This document shows, one piece after another, positions 1-11,610 of a DNA stretch of 64,000 bases; the first letter of the stretch is position 1; every line of letters begins with the position of its first letter. The notes under the pieces are model-generated. The model saw nothing but the letters and a program-made list of their open reading frames with translations. It did no database searches and was not told the DNA's origin. The stretch comes from Metallyticus violacea (lineage: Eukaryota > Arthropoda > Insecta > Mantodea > Metallyticidae). Location of the stretch: the NCBI GenBank assembly GCA_030762175.1, contig CM060833.1, positions 66,584,001 to 66,648,000 on the forward strand. Reading direction: 5' to 3'. Both the position numbers and the translations under genes were made by a program.

Positions 1-470
1 TTCTTCGTTCCAAGCGAGACTGCCAATCGCCACAGCATCTGAATCATCACTGAGCAGGTCATATTGCACATTTTGTTTGCTGAACACACCGTAACGAAAT
101 AACCTTCAAGTACATTGACATGTCGCAATTACAGGAGGAGTCCGAAGCACATCTCTTCTAACAAGATGCTTCTACACCGCACCACAACAATGAAGTCGGC
201 TTTTGAATGGCATTGTCTCACCGCTGGATTAGCCCAAATGACCAAATATTTCGTAATTGGCCACCTACCTCACCTGACCTTATTCCTTATGATGTTTTAG
301 GTATGTAGGAGATGCTATGTGACATCTCTGCCTCGAAATCTGCCAGATCTACAATGACGTACTGCTGCTGCGGCCGAATAATGTTGACAATGCACTGCTA
401 TCGGCTGAACATTGCAGTTGATATCGTAAACATTTGTAAATATTCCTAATTTAAGTAAACTTGAAGAGTG
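1..470 (+). pseudogene. Relic of an HTH/DDE transposase, C-terminal part
   Basis: Broken remains of the C-terminal part of a DDE transposase of the IS630/Tc1/mariner superfamily type that is abundant in insects. At about 255-285 the reading N-W-P-P-T-S-P-D-L matches the conserved tract before the third catalytic residue. At 337-385 the reading N-L-P-D-L-Q followed by an Ala-rich stretch matches the family's C-terminal helix. The two pieces are in different frames and carry stops, so nothing functional is made. The element probably begins left of the window. The family call is by remembered motif similarity, not alignment. Confidence 0.55.
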
Positions 471-797
471 TTTTATCGTTGATATCACGTTTTTCTATTG
501 TAGTTAATGCAAGGTTATTTTATTCCCCTAGAATAGCCCTGTATAGTGTAATTGAGTTGAAATAGATAAAATAAGTTGCAGAGACTTATCTGATATTTTA
601 ATGTCTGTCCTATAGCATACTTATAATGCATTTTTACTTATTTTGTGATGTTTTCTGTATTTCTTTGCTTGCGCTCGTCCCCATTTTTTATAATTTACTT
701 TTTTTGCTTTCTAAATTTTCTTTTGCTATCCACCGCAACAATTCGAAATTGCGGGGACCTGTTATTGTTATTGTTTAGCATATATATGTTCTTTTAT
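471..797. other. AT-rich stretch without a recognised gene
   Basis: No coding, RNA or repeat signal is seen apart from T-rich runs. Probably intronic or intergenic sequence. Confidence 0.5.
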
Positions 798-1075
798 TTG
801 GTTTATTTACGAACGCTCTCAGGTCATCTGCATCCCATTCTATTCAGGGCGTGAAACGGCCTACAAATTTTGCTCAGAGGCCTTTTTTTATGCTTGTGGT
901 TATTTTTCGTGCCGTAAATGTACGACACGGGACCCACGGCTTTACTTCCCTTCCGAAGGTTAAGGTTACTTAAGGTTTTTACGCCCGAAAAATCCATTCC
1001 TTCCTGACCGGGATCGAACCCGCAATCTTGGGTTTAGGAGGCAAATATGGTTACCACTACACCACCAGGACCGAC
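798..1075 (-). mobile_element. SINE B copy (tRNA-derived)
   Basis: A minus-strand copy of the SINE B family. Read on the minus strand it starts with a tRNA-like head (box A about GTGGTGTAGTGG, box B GGTTCGATCCC). It then runs through a body with the landmarks TTTTACG, CGGAAGGGAAGTAAAGCCGTG and GGCACGAAAA, ending near GAGCGTCC. The copy is moderately diverged and has a few small internal changes near 955-970. It makes no protein and would have relied on LINE machinery to move. Confidence 0.85.
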
Positions 1076-2154
1076 ATATATAAGTGAATCATTTAAATTT
1101 GCTCTGCAAATATTTCTCAAATGGGAGGTGCTATTGATGTGCTGCTTTTACAGAATTGAAGTTTAGTTAGGGGCTTATAATTACAGCCCATGGACAGGTG
1201 TTAATAATTATTTGAATGTGCATTTATTGAATAAATTTACATTTTTTAAATGGGACAATGTCTATTGACATCTAATAGCTAGTAACTAGAATGTCAATGG
1301 TGTTTTATGCACGATTCTATGCAAGTAGTTTACGAGCTATAGTAATATGAACGTTTTAAATATCTATATAAATATCTATCTGCCCATTTAACTGCTTAGT
1401 TACTAGGCTACGATGTTCGTATGTTTGTTTACATTTTATTTCTTTACACTGATTTTATTGGGAATTCCTTATCAGTGCTTTATGATAGTACTTGAAGCAT
1501 AATGCATGAAAAGTGGTATTTAAAAATGCTGAAAAAGTCGACATGGAGAATGTAGAAAGAATGCTGTTCTTTCTTGTAATGTGTACGCTGAAAGATATCC
1601 CAATATATGTACTACGCTGGTCTTCACCAATTGTTTCAAAATCGTTGAATTTGATGAAGGGGAGTTGTAGTTGACCTGCACGTTCAACAGATTTGATACT
1701 TTAGATATTTCTCTGTGGGGAATGCTAAAAGACACTGTCTAAAAGGGCATACGAACATATGAAACGACATATTACAACTGCAACCACTGCTAAAATACTG
1801 CAACATGTACAGCAATCTTTACATGGCAGACTGAAAGCTTTTATTGAAGCTGGTGGCCATCATTTTGAACACGGCATGTGAAGACCAGTTTTCGTAATAT
1901 TCAAAATGTTCGTATTACGATAGCTCGTAAAATACTTAAATTGGAATCTCTAGTTTTATTTTCTTGGTGTCAATAGTCATTGTTCCAGTTAAAAAATGTA
2001 ACTTTATTTGAGAAATACATGCTATAGTAATTATTAGCATCTGTACATGGGTTGCAATTATGAGACTTTCTCTAAGTTTCACTTGATGTGCTGTGAAAGC
2101 AGCATATCAATAGCGCTTTCCATTTCAGAAATATTTGTGATTCATCCTATATAC
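1076..2154. other. AT-rich stretch without a recognised gene
   Basis: The open frames here are short and have no recognisable domain. Nothing else is seen. Confidence 0.45.
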
Positions 2155-2430
2155 ACCGCCACAGGTGGCCGAGGTCATTAAGGCGAGGATTCATGAACGG
2201 GAGATTAGGGTTCGATTCCCAACAGGACCGTCCTTTCTGACTGGGTTTTTTCCCACGTTTTCCTCAGTCCTCATAAATGGCAAATGCCGGGGAGGTCCCT
2301 AAACTTAGACCTGGAACGCTTCCTTCCTTATAAAAATTTCATTCCTAATTTATCATTTCATCTCATGTATCATCAGTGTCACCGCCTGTGGTGCCTCAGT
2401 AGTTAAAACGGGCGTTAAGCACTATTAAAA
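2155..2430 (+). mobile_element. SINE A copy (Leu/Ser-like tRNA head)
   Basis: Nearly full-length SINE A. The head contains box A (GGTGGCCGAGGTCATTAAGG) and box B (GGTTCGATTCCC), as in class II tRNAs (Leu/Ser type). The body holds the family landmarks CCTCAGTCCTCATAAATGGC, AATGCCGGGGAGGT and CACCGCCTGTGGTGCC. It ends near GGCGTTAAGCACTATT. Confidence 0.85.
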
Positions 2431-2828
2431 AGTGTAATATACATAGGTCCCGTTATTAGTTTTGATACTAGACATTATCAATATTACATACACTTAATAT
2501 ATACCGAAACTGCATGTATCAAACGAAAGGAGTTTTAAACACGTGCAACGGTATGTAACAATATCAAAGTATCATAAACTCAGCTGTGTAATACTAAACA
2601 CTAGTTTACCATTACATTGCTGCCTTAGTTCCTTTCAAGCTATTTCCTTTGAGACCTTTCGTACTGAACCCAGCGTATCTTCCACTTTTCAAAACCGTTT
2701 GCAAAGTCTTCTTTCAGGATCAGTTTTGCTTTGCGTTCTCTTTTATCTCGTCCACGATTTGAAATCTCTTTCCTTTCAGCAGCAAAAAGTCAGAGGTCGT
2801 AATACAGACAAACCTGGACTGCGATATT
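2431..2828. other. Unannotated stretch
   Basis: A 104-codon frame at 2543-2857 resembles no family I recognise. It ends inside the LINE relic that follows and is probably chance. Confidence 0.4.
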
Positions 2829-3330
2829 TTGCGCGCTTGCAACAAGGTCCTCGCTAATGGCAGAAATTTTCGATTTGTAAATTGCATAGCTCTCCTAAAA
2901 AAATCTGAAGATATTCAGAAAGTCAGCAAGCAAGTAGATCTCTCGTTAAATTTTGACAAAACCAAATTAATGACCAACGGGAAGGAGTCTCAAATTGAAG
3001 TCAATATTGAATAACTGGAACTTGTGTAAGGTTACCTATTGCTTTTGGACAGGTGCTCAGGAAAAGAAGTAAAACTAAGAAATGGTTGGCTAGGATTAAA
3101 TTCTAAAGCTAGAAGCTTAGTATAGCAGGTACAACTTTTGACAAATAAGAACGTTTTGCAAACATCCGTGATTGTAACATTACTGTATGATATCAGATTG
3201 CTCCTTTACCTCTAAAAGATTAAACAGTAATAGAAATGTACTAGAGGAAAATGCAAAGAAAAAATTCTGCAGATATCTATGAAGGGCACAAAAAGAAACG
3301 TAGATATAAGGAAAGGAATTGATCCAGGAC
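2829..3330 (+). pseudogene. Reverse transcriptase relic of a non-LTR retrotransposon
   Basis: The frame at 2829-3014 reads F-R-F-V-N-C-I-A-L-L, then N-F-D-K-T-K-L-M-T-N-G-K. This matches the reverse transcriptase active-site block, normally F-A-D-D-I with NxxKTKxM about 30 residues downstream, of RTE/CR1-like LINEs. The two catalytic Asp residues read Asn-Cys here. Downstream (about 3130-3330), T-N-K-N-V-L-Q-T-S-V-I-V resembles the thumb region, but in another frame. The element is dead, and no 3' tail or flanking duplication is found. The LINE clade is uncertain. Confidence 0.6.
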
Positions 3331-3894
3331 GTTACACACTGGATCTTTCATGGTATTGTTGGCCGTTTCCATGGCAGCTGGCTGGTCGACAGTCAGAGCG
3401 TTAACTTCGGGTGAAGCGAATGTAATATCCGCGCAACTGGTTCAAGCCCTCGCAATTACAATAAAAATCCCTCCAAGGGCTTGCACAAGAAACAGAAATG
3501 TTAATGAGTTTAGCATGGCAAGCTATCAAACTTTAAAACTTGAAAACATACAAGGTCACTGTTGTCAACCAATTGCAGGCAGTGATCCTGGTATTGGGAT
3601 AAATGGTAATGGGGTGTTATTCAACGTTAACAATAGAGTAATTTGATCTACGCTTAATATTGTTTACTGTAGCAGCATGGTTACCTTTACATGATTATGT
3701 TTCGACACAAAATAAAAGTTATTGGAATACAGAAAACCCCGAATTTGTATGTGAAACCCATTACATCAGGTAAAAATCATGTATGGTGCACATATAGCAA
3801 TAAGGTTAATCTTTTTTGAGAATACCATAAATGCAGAATGCTACAAGACAGACACACACCCGCAGAATTTTTTTAACATCGAATGTCGATGTCC
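3331..3894. other. Unassigned stretch with a 98-codon open frame
   Basis: The plus-strand frame at 3350-3646 begins M-V-L-L-A-V-S-M-A-A-G-W, a mildly hydrophobic start that could mimic a signal peptide. No domain is recognised. It lies just after a LINE relic and may be repeat-derived. Confidence 0.25.
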
Positions 3895-3907
3895 TTCAAG
3901 ACTCTGC

Positions 3908-4186
3908 ATCGCCACTGGTGGCCGAGGTCGTTAAGGCGCGGACTAGTGAGCGGGAGGTCTGGGGTTCGAATCCCGCCAGGACCGCCCTTCCTGACAGGTT
4001 TTTTTCCAGGTTTTCCTTAATCCTCATAAATGGCAAATGCCGGAGAGGTACCCTAAAAACTTAGGCCTGGAACGATTCCTTCTTTAAAAATAAATCCTTT
4101 CCCAATATATCGTTTCATCTCATGTATCATCAGCGTCCATCGCCTTTGCCTCTGTAGCAAAATCGGGCGTTAAACACATTCATTCA
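3908..4186 (+). mobile_element. SINE A copy with target-site duplication
   Basis: Full-length SINE A. The box A region is GGTGGCCGAGGTCGTTAAGG and box B is GGTTCGAATCCC. The 3' end is a short CATT repeat. The 13-bp sequence TTCAAGACTCTGC flanks it exactly at 3895-3907 and 4187-4199, so it is a fairly young target-primed insertion. Confidence 0.92.
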
Positions 4187-4199
4187 TTCAAGACTCTGC

Positions 4200-4689
4200 C
4201 GCCGTGCTTAAAGCTGAATATTAAATTTCATTCAGAGAAAATATTTGAAGGTGGTATAATCACTACAGAATTATGGGCTCGTATGACCACCTGATCTGAG
4301 AGAGTGTGTGCTTTTTATTTACAGGAGAAATTGAAAAATAAAGTGTATGAAACAAACTTCCACATATTATAAGAACTGAAAGAAAACATCAGGCAATATA
4401 TTTATAAAATTTTGGAAGATAAACTGATGCGTGAGAACGAGAATATCCTAAAAAGCGCCAGAGTTGTGCAAATATAGCAGGGCAGCATTTTCAGTATCTC
4501 CTGTCATAAAATGAATGATTATTTTCATTGTAGTTGAAGTTATACAGGACTTCCAGAGTATGTAATTACAGCCCGCATGGGATTTTTCGTCTCGGCAGCT
4601 GGTTAGGCCACAGCCGGCTGCGCCTGTACTCTGACTTCGTTTCTTAAAAATAAGTATAAAATCTTACCTAATAGTAAATGTCTTCCTCC
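4200..4689. other. Unannotated stretch
   Basis: No gene or family is recognised. Confidence 0.4.
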
Positions 4690-5610
4690 CTCAGCTAAAT
4701 AGGCATTGTGCTGGGTAAACACATTGTGATTGAGGCGATTTAGTTCGCCCACTGTAACACTGTAGTTCTTCCAAAGTATGAATATTTGTTTTGTACACTT
4801 TGTTCTTCAGGCTAACCCTCAAATATAAATCACAGCCTATTAGATCTAAAGAACGAGGTGGACATATACCAGCACTAATCACTCTTGTCTTCAAATACAT
4901 TCCTAAATTTATCATGGACTCCTCTGAGCAATTGCGGAATCTTGTTGAAACAACTATAATATTTTTCTTATTCCGTCAGCTGATAAAAAATGGAACCATG
5001 ATGTAATTTGTGCACCTATCTGCTTGTAAAAAGATCGTACATATTATGCTTCTAAAGCTAATCGCACACAAAACTCCAATTTTTCTATCCTAAAAATACT
5101 ATTTTAAGACAGAACTGTATTTTGTACACAATTTATGTTTTCAGAATACCAATAGCGAGTGTTTTGAGTGTTCATACGATCATTTTGGTGAAACAATGCG
5201 TTGTCTGAAAAGAACACAACCTGTGGGTCGATTAGCTCTTCAGTCATTGATGAAAGAAACCATTCACAATAATGCACACGTGCTATGGGATCCCTTTGTC
5301 GTAGACAATGGACACATGTATGCTTGTAACGTTTGGATTTTAACAATTTTGTTGCTGTGTGCTTAGAAGGCACTGAGGCCCCAACTTGTGCTAATTTTGA
5401 TAGTGGTTTTGTTGACGAATGTTTCAGATTTACGCCAGTTTTGTCTAAATAATTTCTGTTGAAATTGCACCTCTTTGCGCGTGTTTCTCGTTTTGCACTG
5501 AACCAGAAGTTACACGAAAGAATCAACGCAAAATACAAAGCAGAAATGGAAGCGCAGAGGCCGGATTGATTCATGCAAGTACAAAGATGTACCACAGGCA
5601 GGAGGAGCAT
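4690..5610 (-). pseudogene. DDE transposase pseudogene (insect HTH/DDE family)
   Basis: The minus-strand frame 5610-5104 (168 codons) ends in a segment typical of an insect DDE transposase. It has a stretch with C-E-W-F-L, then I-D-P-Q-V-V-F-F-S-D-N-A, where S-D-E-A is usual around the first catalytic Asp, then N-T-Q-N-T-R-Y-W. In other frames the protein continues: G-V-L-C-A-I near 5080, F-Q-Q-D-S-A (second catalytic Asp) near 4945, and P-P-R-S-L-D-L with L-K-N-K-V-Y-K-T-N at 4915-4780. Order and strand are consistent, so this is one element broken by frameshifts. The N-terminal HTH part is missing or unreadable. Confidence 0.75.
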
Positions 5611-7329
5611 GGGATGGCCCAGAATGCTTTGATTTGATTCATCAAAGGGAGTCCTGTGGTCAGAAGTAGAAATGTCTTGAAAAATCTGGAAAATACTCTA
5701 AGAACACTACAAAAACTATTTTGCGTGCAGTTAAACCTTACCAATTATTGCTCGTGTGTTATAATTAGTAATTTTTATGCTTAAGTTTAGCTCAACAACA
5801 AAGAGGAACTCATGTAACAGCATTAAACTTACTACGAATAGCTCTCTTAACAATTAATTATTCATACAGCAGGACAGTGCCCTTATGTGAGCCTTCTACA
5901 AGCTTATTTATATAGGGTGTCTCATGAAAATTCGGCCCTCATGGCCTCACCCTTGAGGTTATTTCGCCATGGACGGAGTATAATATGCTCCAAAGTTATC
6001 AGTATCGCGTCATTATTTTCCGAAATAATAAACATCATTGGTAAATTTAAGGTAAATATCTTCAACTTCAGTTAGAATTTAGAAATAAATTTGATAGATT
6101 CCCAAGAACATTCATCAACAATATTTAAAGTTCGTATAAAATACAAACTCAATCAATGAAGCTATCTATTTTTTTTTTTTTTTTCCAGATTGGCTATATT
6201 GTATAAGCACATTGATGAAAACACAATAAAATCATAAATCGTAAGTCATTCGTGACAAACTTTTAAATATGCACACAAAGGAAATGAGGTATTTTAACGC
6301 TGGTGTTTGTTTTAACGCTATTTTTATTACAGTAAAGTTGCAGTTTGTTTTATAACAGTCTCTAGTGTGCTATACTGTGGCCAGCGGTTAATTTATTATC
6401 GATTTCAGAGGGCTTTAATCCAAATACCTTTTAGCTTCAAAGCAATTAGTGCATTTCACTCTGCGGTTTTGTCACTCTTTATGACTAATTCGGTAGAGAC
6501 GTGCAGTCCTTCCGTAGTCCTGCTTACACCTATCTTTCTCGCTACGCATTTTTCATTAATCCTCTTCGCTTGGCTTGGCTTGTGTCACGTATTTTCTCTA
6601 TTGCATTTGACGTGCGTTTGTAATCTGTAACTAGATTCACTTGTTATACTCGCTTCGTATTTGTTTCTGCACATTTCTTTGTTTTCTTGTGTGAGTGTGT
6701 TTGATACTTCTTGTGTATGCTTATTTCAGTACTAGCACAGCATATTATAACAAAAACCGGACGAATTAACGTTTTACTGATGTTTATGGCCTTATTATTG
6801 CAGATGTGGTGAAGGAATTGCAATAGATCAGTATTTCTCAAGGGTTTGTTTGAATTGTCCTAAAGGTATTTTATTACGCTTACTCCCGCAACAGCTCTTT
6901 AATTGTAAAACGAAAGCCAACAGCAAGAAAATACGAAGTCCTCGAATTTCATTCAAATCATTCCGTAACAAATGTTCATCGACAGTTCAGAACGAAGTTC
7001 CATAAAGATCCACCCAGCGCCAACTCCTTTCGTAAATGGTATAACAGTTTAAAGCTGCGGATTCCTCTGTAAAGCTAAATCAAAGAGTCGCCCTTATGCG
7101 TCTGTAGAAACAGATGAGTGCATGAGGGCCACTTTCCGCTAGGTGTAAAATTTAAAATAAAATGTAATTCTCTATCCAAGCATGCTTTTGATCTGTTCTA
7201 GCCAGTTTTCTCTACACATGTTTATTTTTTAAACATTTCATAATAACTAATTTGTATATTGCGTCACTATGTGAATAAATTGGCAATTGGCAATATATAT
7301 GCTGAGGATAACAAGTGGCGGACACTAAT
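5611..7329. other. AT-rich stretch without a recognised gene
   Basis: Only short open frames occur, and no repeat family was recognised. A T-run lies near 6170-6185. Confidence 0.4.
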
Positions 7330-7552
7330 GATACTTGAGATGAAATTATAAACTAGAAAAGGATATATTTTATTTTAAGGAAGGAAGCCTTCCAAACTTA
7401 AGTTTAGGTTACCTCCTTGGTATTTGCCATTTATGAGGACTGAAGAAAACCTGGAAAAAACTTTAGTTAGGGAGCAGGGTTCTGGTGGGAACCGAACCCC
7501 AGATCTCCCACTCACGAGCCTGCACTGTAATGACCTCGGCCACAGAGGCGAT
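7330..7552 (-). mobile_element. SINE A copy, diverged
   Basis: A minus-strand SINE A. The minus-strand head is near 7552-7480, with GAGGTCATTACAG and GGTTCGGTTCCC recognisable as decayed boxes A and B. The body runs down to the AATTTCATCTCAAG-like landmark at 7333-7347. The family's last 60 bp or so are missing. An old copy. Confidence 0.75.
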
Positions 7553-7629
7553 CAGCTATGAAATGAAAATGTTCTAAATTAGTTGCAAAGATAGTCGTAC
7601 TGCATCGTCAGCCATTAGGGTCAATGGCT

Positions 7630-7830
7630 TTTTTAAGGCGCAAAAACCCTAAACATGGCTTCCTTCGGAAGGGAAATAAAGTCGCTGGTCCCCTGTCATG
7701 GATTTTCGGTACGTAAAAGAACCCCAAGCCTTAAAGAAGAGGCCTATGAACAAAATTGATCGATCGTTTCATGTTCCGAATAGAACATGGCACTAAAGAC
7801 CAAAGCTGTTTAACAGCGTCCTTAAATGAA
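7630..7830 (+). mobile_element. SINE B fragment without tRNA head
   Basis: A diverged plus-strand SINE B body. Landmarks are GGCTTCCTTCGGAAGGGAAA (7660-7679), AAGAACCCCAAGCC and GAGGCCTATGAACAAAATT, then a decayed 3' part. The tRNA-like head is absent, so the copy is 5' truncated. Confidence 0.7.
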
Positions 7831-8389
7831 ATAAATCTCTCAGTCATTACAGAAATATGTCACCAAGCCAGATGAAAATAGCCACTCCTTTGCAAGCATG
7901 TATAATGAAGTTATTAAATTTTTTAGCCCAATTCATTGGAAAATGAAGAGATAATATGCTTACTTCACTTCAATAGATAAACAAGTTTGAGGGGCATAAC
8001 AAGTTTTGCATGTCTGGTGTTATCGATGTTCGATAAAATCAATCAATGGATTCACATTTGAAGTGTCTTCCATATGTAATCCAGGATGCTACACCTTGAT
8101 GTTAAGCAAGAAGAAATGTATATAATGATGAGCAAAGATCAGTATGATTGCGTTTGTGCATCGGTATATGGCGAAATGATTTCTCAGTAGCTTGATAAAA
8201 AATGAGCATCCAACGATCTATAAATTTGCTAATCTTATAAATATATTTATGGTGATGTATATAAAGAGTGAACTTTAAATATATTACAGAGGGTGCCAAA
8301 TATATACATTTCAAGCAAAGAAAAAACTGTGTTAACATAACAAAACTGAATTCACCCAAACAGAAAATGATGAGCGCTGATCATTTTAG

Positions 8390-8960
8390 ATTTTTATAGT
8401 TACAACAGTTTCAACAAAAATGCTCAAAATTCCCACAATCAGCATCGATACACTTCTGAGCACGTTGAACTACTGATTGAGAAACGTTTGCGAAAGTGCC
8501 TCAGCGTGAGCACGTTGAACTACTGATTGAGAAACGTTTGCGAAAGTGCCTCAGCGATTGCAACACATGTCGTTTCAATTTCTTCCCGAAGTGCTGCCAG
8601 TGTAGCTGATTTTCCTTAAGAGTCCCCCATAGGTGGAGGTCCAACGGATTTAGATCCGAAGAAATAAAGTGGAAACTCAATCGGACCTCTTCATCCTATC
8701 CATTGCCTTGGATAGTGCCTTAGATTCAGTGCGGGGACCTGTTGCTGCGCTAGGTCTCCTATGTACCCTTGTGAGCATCGCATGGTAATGAATCTCAAAT
8801 TTGTCTCGAATGCGTGCAATTGTTACTCGCGTTGGCGGTTCTGTTCTGTATACGCGTCTCCATTGCCTTTGAACTTCAACAACATTCTCGGTTTTCCAAT
8901 ATCACTTCAAAATTGCTTTCCACTGTTCAAACGATACTCTTGGCTCCATTTTGTTGTAGC
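8390..8960 (-). pseudogene. Internally deleted HTH/DDE transposon relic
   Basis: Read on the minus strand from about 8956: M-E-P-R-V-S-F-E-Q-W, then Q-W-R-R-V-Y-R-T-E-P-P-T-R-V-T-I. This is the N-terminal helix-turn-helix (DUF4817-like) signature of insect DDE transposases. About 250 bp further on the frame reads like the protein's extreme C-terminus (V-Q-R-A-Q-K-C-I-D-A-D, then N-F-E-H at about 8470-8410). The DDE catalytic core between them is missing. This is the expected structure of a non-autonomous deletion derivative. It also carries a 50-bp tandem duplication. Confidence 0.55.
8457..8556. repeat. Exact 50-bp tandem duplication
   Basis: The 50 bases beginning TGAGCACGTTGAACTACTGA at 8457-8506 are repeated without a mismatch at 8507-8556. 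The exact identity indicates a recent duplication. It lies within the C-terminal part of the transposase relic. Confidence 0.95.
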
Positions 8961-9341
8961 AACGCTATCATAATGTATATGAGTCACACTGTTTACAGAA
9001 CATCATTCTACACATTACTGTTGTTTTTCGGTCCAACTTTGAAATACACTAATACAGATATCCGCTGCGAAAGTGTCTGTATATTTTTGCAACCTCGGTA
9101 TATAGGGAGAGAGATATATTGGGTGATTAAAAAAATGCCGCGGATCGAGAAGTTATACAATCCTGGCATTTTGTAGGCAATACCATAAACACCTCCGGCA
9201 CGTCATATCTAATTCGACCTGATAGACTGTTTTGAACCATCTGAGGACGTGTTATATCAGCGGTAGATTTACTCTGTGAAGCAACGGGACTTTTTTTTCG
9301 AGCAGTGTTTAATGCCACCTTTTACTACTGAGATACCTTAG

Positions 9342-9510
9342 GCTGTGGATAATGATGATAAATTGGGGAAAAATTAGGAAAAAAAGCGTTCCAAATCCAT
9401 TTTTATGCACAGATTTGGAATGGAATAGTCATTTGTCATTCATAAGGACAAGGAAAACCTAGAAGAAACCTCAGTTAGTCCATGCCATATCTCGGCCACC
9501 CTTGTCGGTA
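9342..9510 (-). mobile_element. Old SINE A fragment
   Basis: Minus-strand similarity to SINE A, including a TTCATAAGGACAAGGAAAACC block and CTCGGCCACC at the head. Strongly diverged and without ends. Confidence 0.5.
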
Positions 9511-9587
9511 TAGAGGAGTTCAAATTCCAATTGCATTGTGTACATTTTTTTACTTGAGATAATTACACGGAAACAGGTAGTTGTTGC

Positions 9588-9607
9588 AAAAAAAAAAAAA
9601 AAAAAAA
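9588..9607. repeat. Poly(A) run
   Basis: About 20 consecutive A. No attached retroposon body was recognised upstream. Confidence 0.8.
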
Positions 9608-10803
9608 GGCAATAAGTAGACTAGGATTTAATGAAATAAAAACTGCCTAATATGTACTTAAATATTATGACATATGGGGGATGACAATGTGTATTGTAGC
9701 ATTGAGACAGTTAGTACTTAGAAATTGCGGTTAGGGATTCATACGCGAGGAAAATTTAGGTTCTGCGTTTTCGACGGTTTTCAGGAAGTCGAGCGCTAGA
9801 GATCGGAGAGAGTGGACGCTTCACTATAGGCTCTTATTATGACGGACAAGTTGAGACTAGCACCTTTTTTATTATGTTAAATAAAAGAGATATCTAAAGT
9901 TTGTAAGTGTTTAAGCTCGTATAATTTATATCAGTCTAATATTGCCTTAGTTTTATCAGCCTAAAGGGGGAAATTAGAATTTCATTCAATTGATCTATTT
10001 ATTTGGGAGGAAAATAGAATTGAGGGATGATGAATGATTACAACATGATATTTATGTGGGTGGCTCTACAATAGGCCGCGGACTATCAATTATCTTATTA
10101 ATAGGACTGTTAATTACCAAAATATGGAGTAAAATGTTGACTAAACATAGATTGAAATGGTGGAAAATATCTGTTTTTATAAATTCATGCTATTAAAAAG
10201 TTCAGTTAAAGGTGTTATTTACTTAAAAACAGAACAAGAATCTAACCTTCTTGAATTTGTTTTACAACGCTTTTGTACTATTAGGAGTTGATTGATCTTA
10301 ATATTTCTACTTCTATAATTATTGTGTGTTTATGAAACAGTGGGTGATAAAATGTTGTTTTAAATTAAATGCAACTATGTCTTTCGTCTCTTAAAACTGT
10401 CTTGAACTTGCTAAAATTTCGTTCAACATTACATGAAATAACGAGGACCACTCTAAACCTAGCAATCATGGAGTAAAACCCCGATTTCATTCACTACTTA
10501 AATGCCACTAATAATGTACGGCTCACTACCACCTTGATTCTTGGCTACCATTATGTTTAACTTGTTTATCTAATTCTGCGACTTTTCCACTGCAACAGTT
10601 GGAATATTCCTTCACTTTCCTCAGGATCTTCTGATAGAGGCGGTCACGTTCGCTATTTCTGCTTTTTCTAGTGCAGCAACTGAACTATTGCGCGAGGCTT
10701 TCGGATATAGGAGAGTGTTGTTTTTGAACAGCGATTAGTTTTAATATACGAGAAATTTAATCAGATGTTATATTATTTTTACTGTTTTATCACAAACAAT
10801 TCA
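9608..10803. other. AT-rich stretch without a recognised gene
   Basis: No coding or repeat family signal is seen. Confidence 0.4.
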
Positions 10804-11037
10804 GACAAGAGGGCCGAAGTCGTTAAGGCGGGGATTCTGAACGGGAGTTGGGGTTCGATTCCCACAGAACCGTCCTCTCTGATTGAGGTTTCTTTTCCGG
10901 GCTTTCCTTCAATGGCAAATGCCGTGAAGGTACCCTAAACTTAGGCTTTGGACGCATTTTTCCTTTAAAAATCCATTTGCCAGTGTCCACCGCCTGTGGT
11001 GCATCAGCAGTAAGAACGGACATTAAACACTACTCAA
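10804..11037 (+). mobile_element. SINE A copy
   Basis: A plus-strand SINE A with decayed box A (GGGCCGAAGTCGTTAAGGCG) and box B (GGTTCGATTCCC). The body is shortened, lacking the TTATCATTTCATCTCATG block. It ends with GGACATTAAACACTACTC and a short A-run. Confidence 0.8.
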
Positions 11038-11509
11038 AAAAAATCACAAAATATACATCCGGATATATGGACAAATATTAAGACTAAAATATATTTGAAA
11101 TTATTCCAAATATTCTTATACGTAAATTTATAACAAACTTTAACCAATGAAAAAAGAAAAATGTATTTACATATAAACCCTATCAATGGTAATAAGTTCT
11201 CTGTGAAGCCTTTAATGCACAAAACTTTATTATCATGTACATTTCAATTAGACTACAAATACAAACACATGTAATGTCTTTTATACTGTTCAAAACTAAT
11301 TCTTTTTCATACGACTAACATTTTAAAACGAAATAATAACAACGAGGTACTGAGTGATATTTGTTCTTTAATGTCAAATGTTGCGCTCACCATGAATAGG
11401 TGTGACCACGTATTTAAAGTCGTGTATAGATTTCGCGAGTATATGCTTGCATTTGGAAAAAAGGGAGATTCGGCAGTTGTACTCAACCTAGAAAATGTAT
11501 AGAGATGAA
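11038..11509. other. AT-rich stretch
   Basis: Nothing recognised. Confidence 0.4.
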
Positions 11510-11610
11510 TAAATAATCGATGTATGCTAGTGCAGGGACCGAACTCTGCTATTTATTGTGATACACCGACGTACTAACGGTTGTACCGGCAGTCTGTTGG
11601 AACACTGGCG
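11510..11610 (-). mobile_element. tRNA-like SINE head, family E
   Basis: The minus strand shows a box-A-like GTACAACCGTTAGTACGTCG and, about 30 bases on, a box-B-like GAGTTCGGTCCC. That spacing fits a tRNA-derived SINE head. The body is not resolved and no target-site duplication is found. Confidence 0.4.

Noticed and set aside
3905..3985. SINE A head as a genuine tRNA-Leu or tRNA-Ser gene
   Set aside because: Boxes A and B are present, but the acceptor and variable arms do not form a full class II tRNA and the sequence continues into the SINE body with a flanking duplication.
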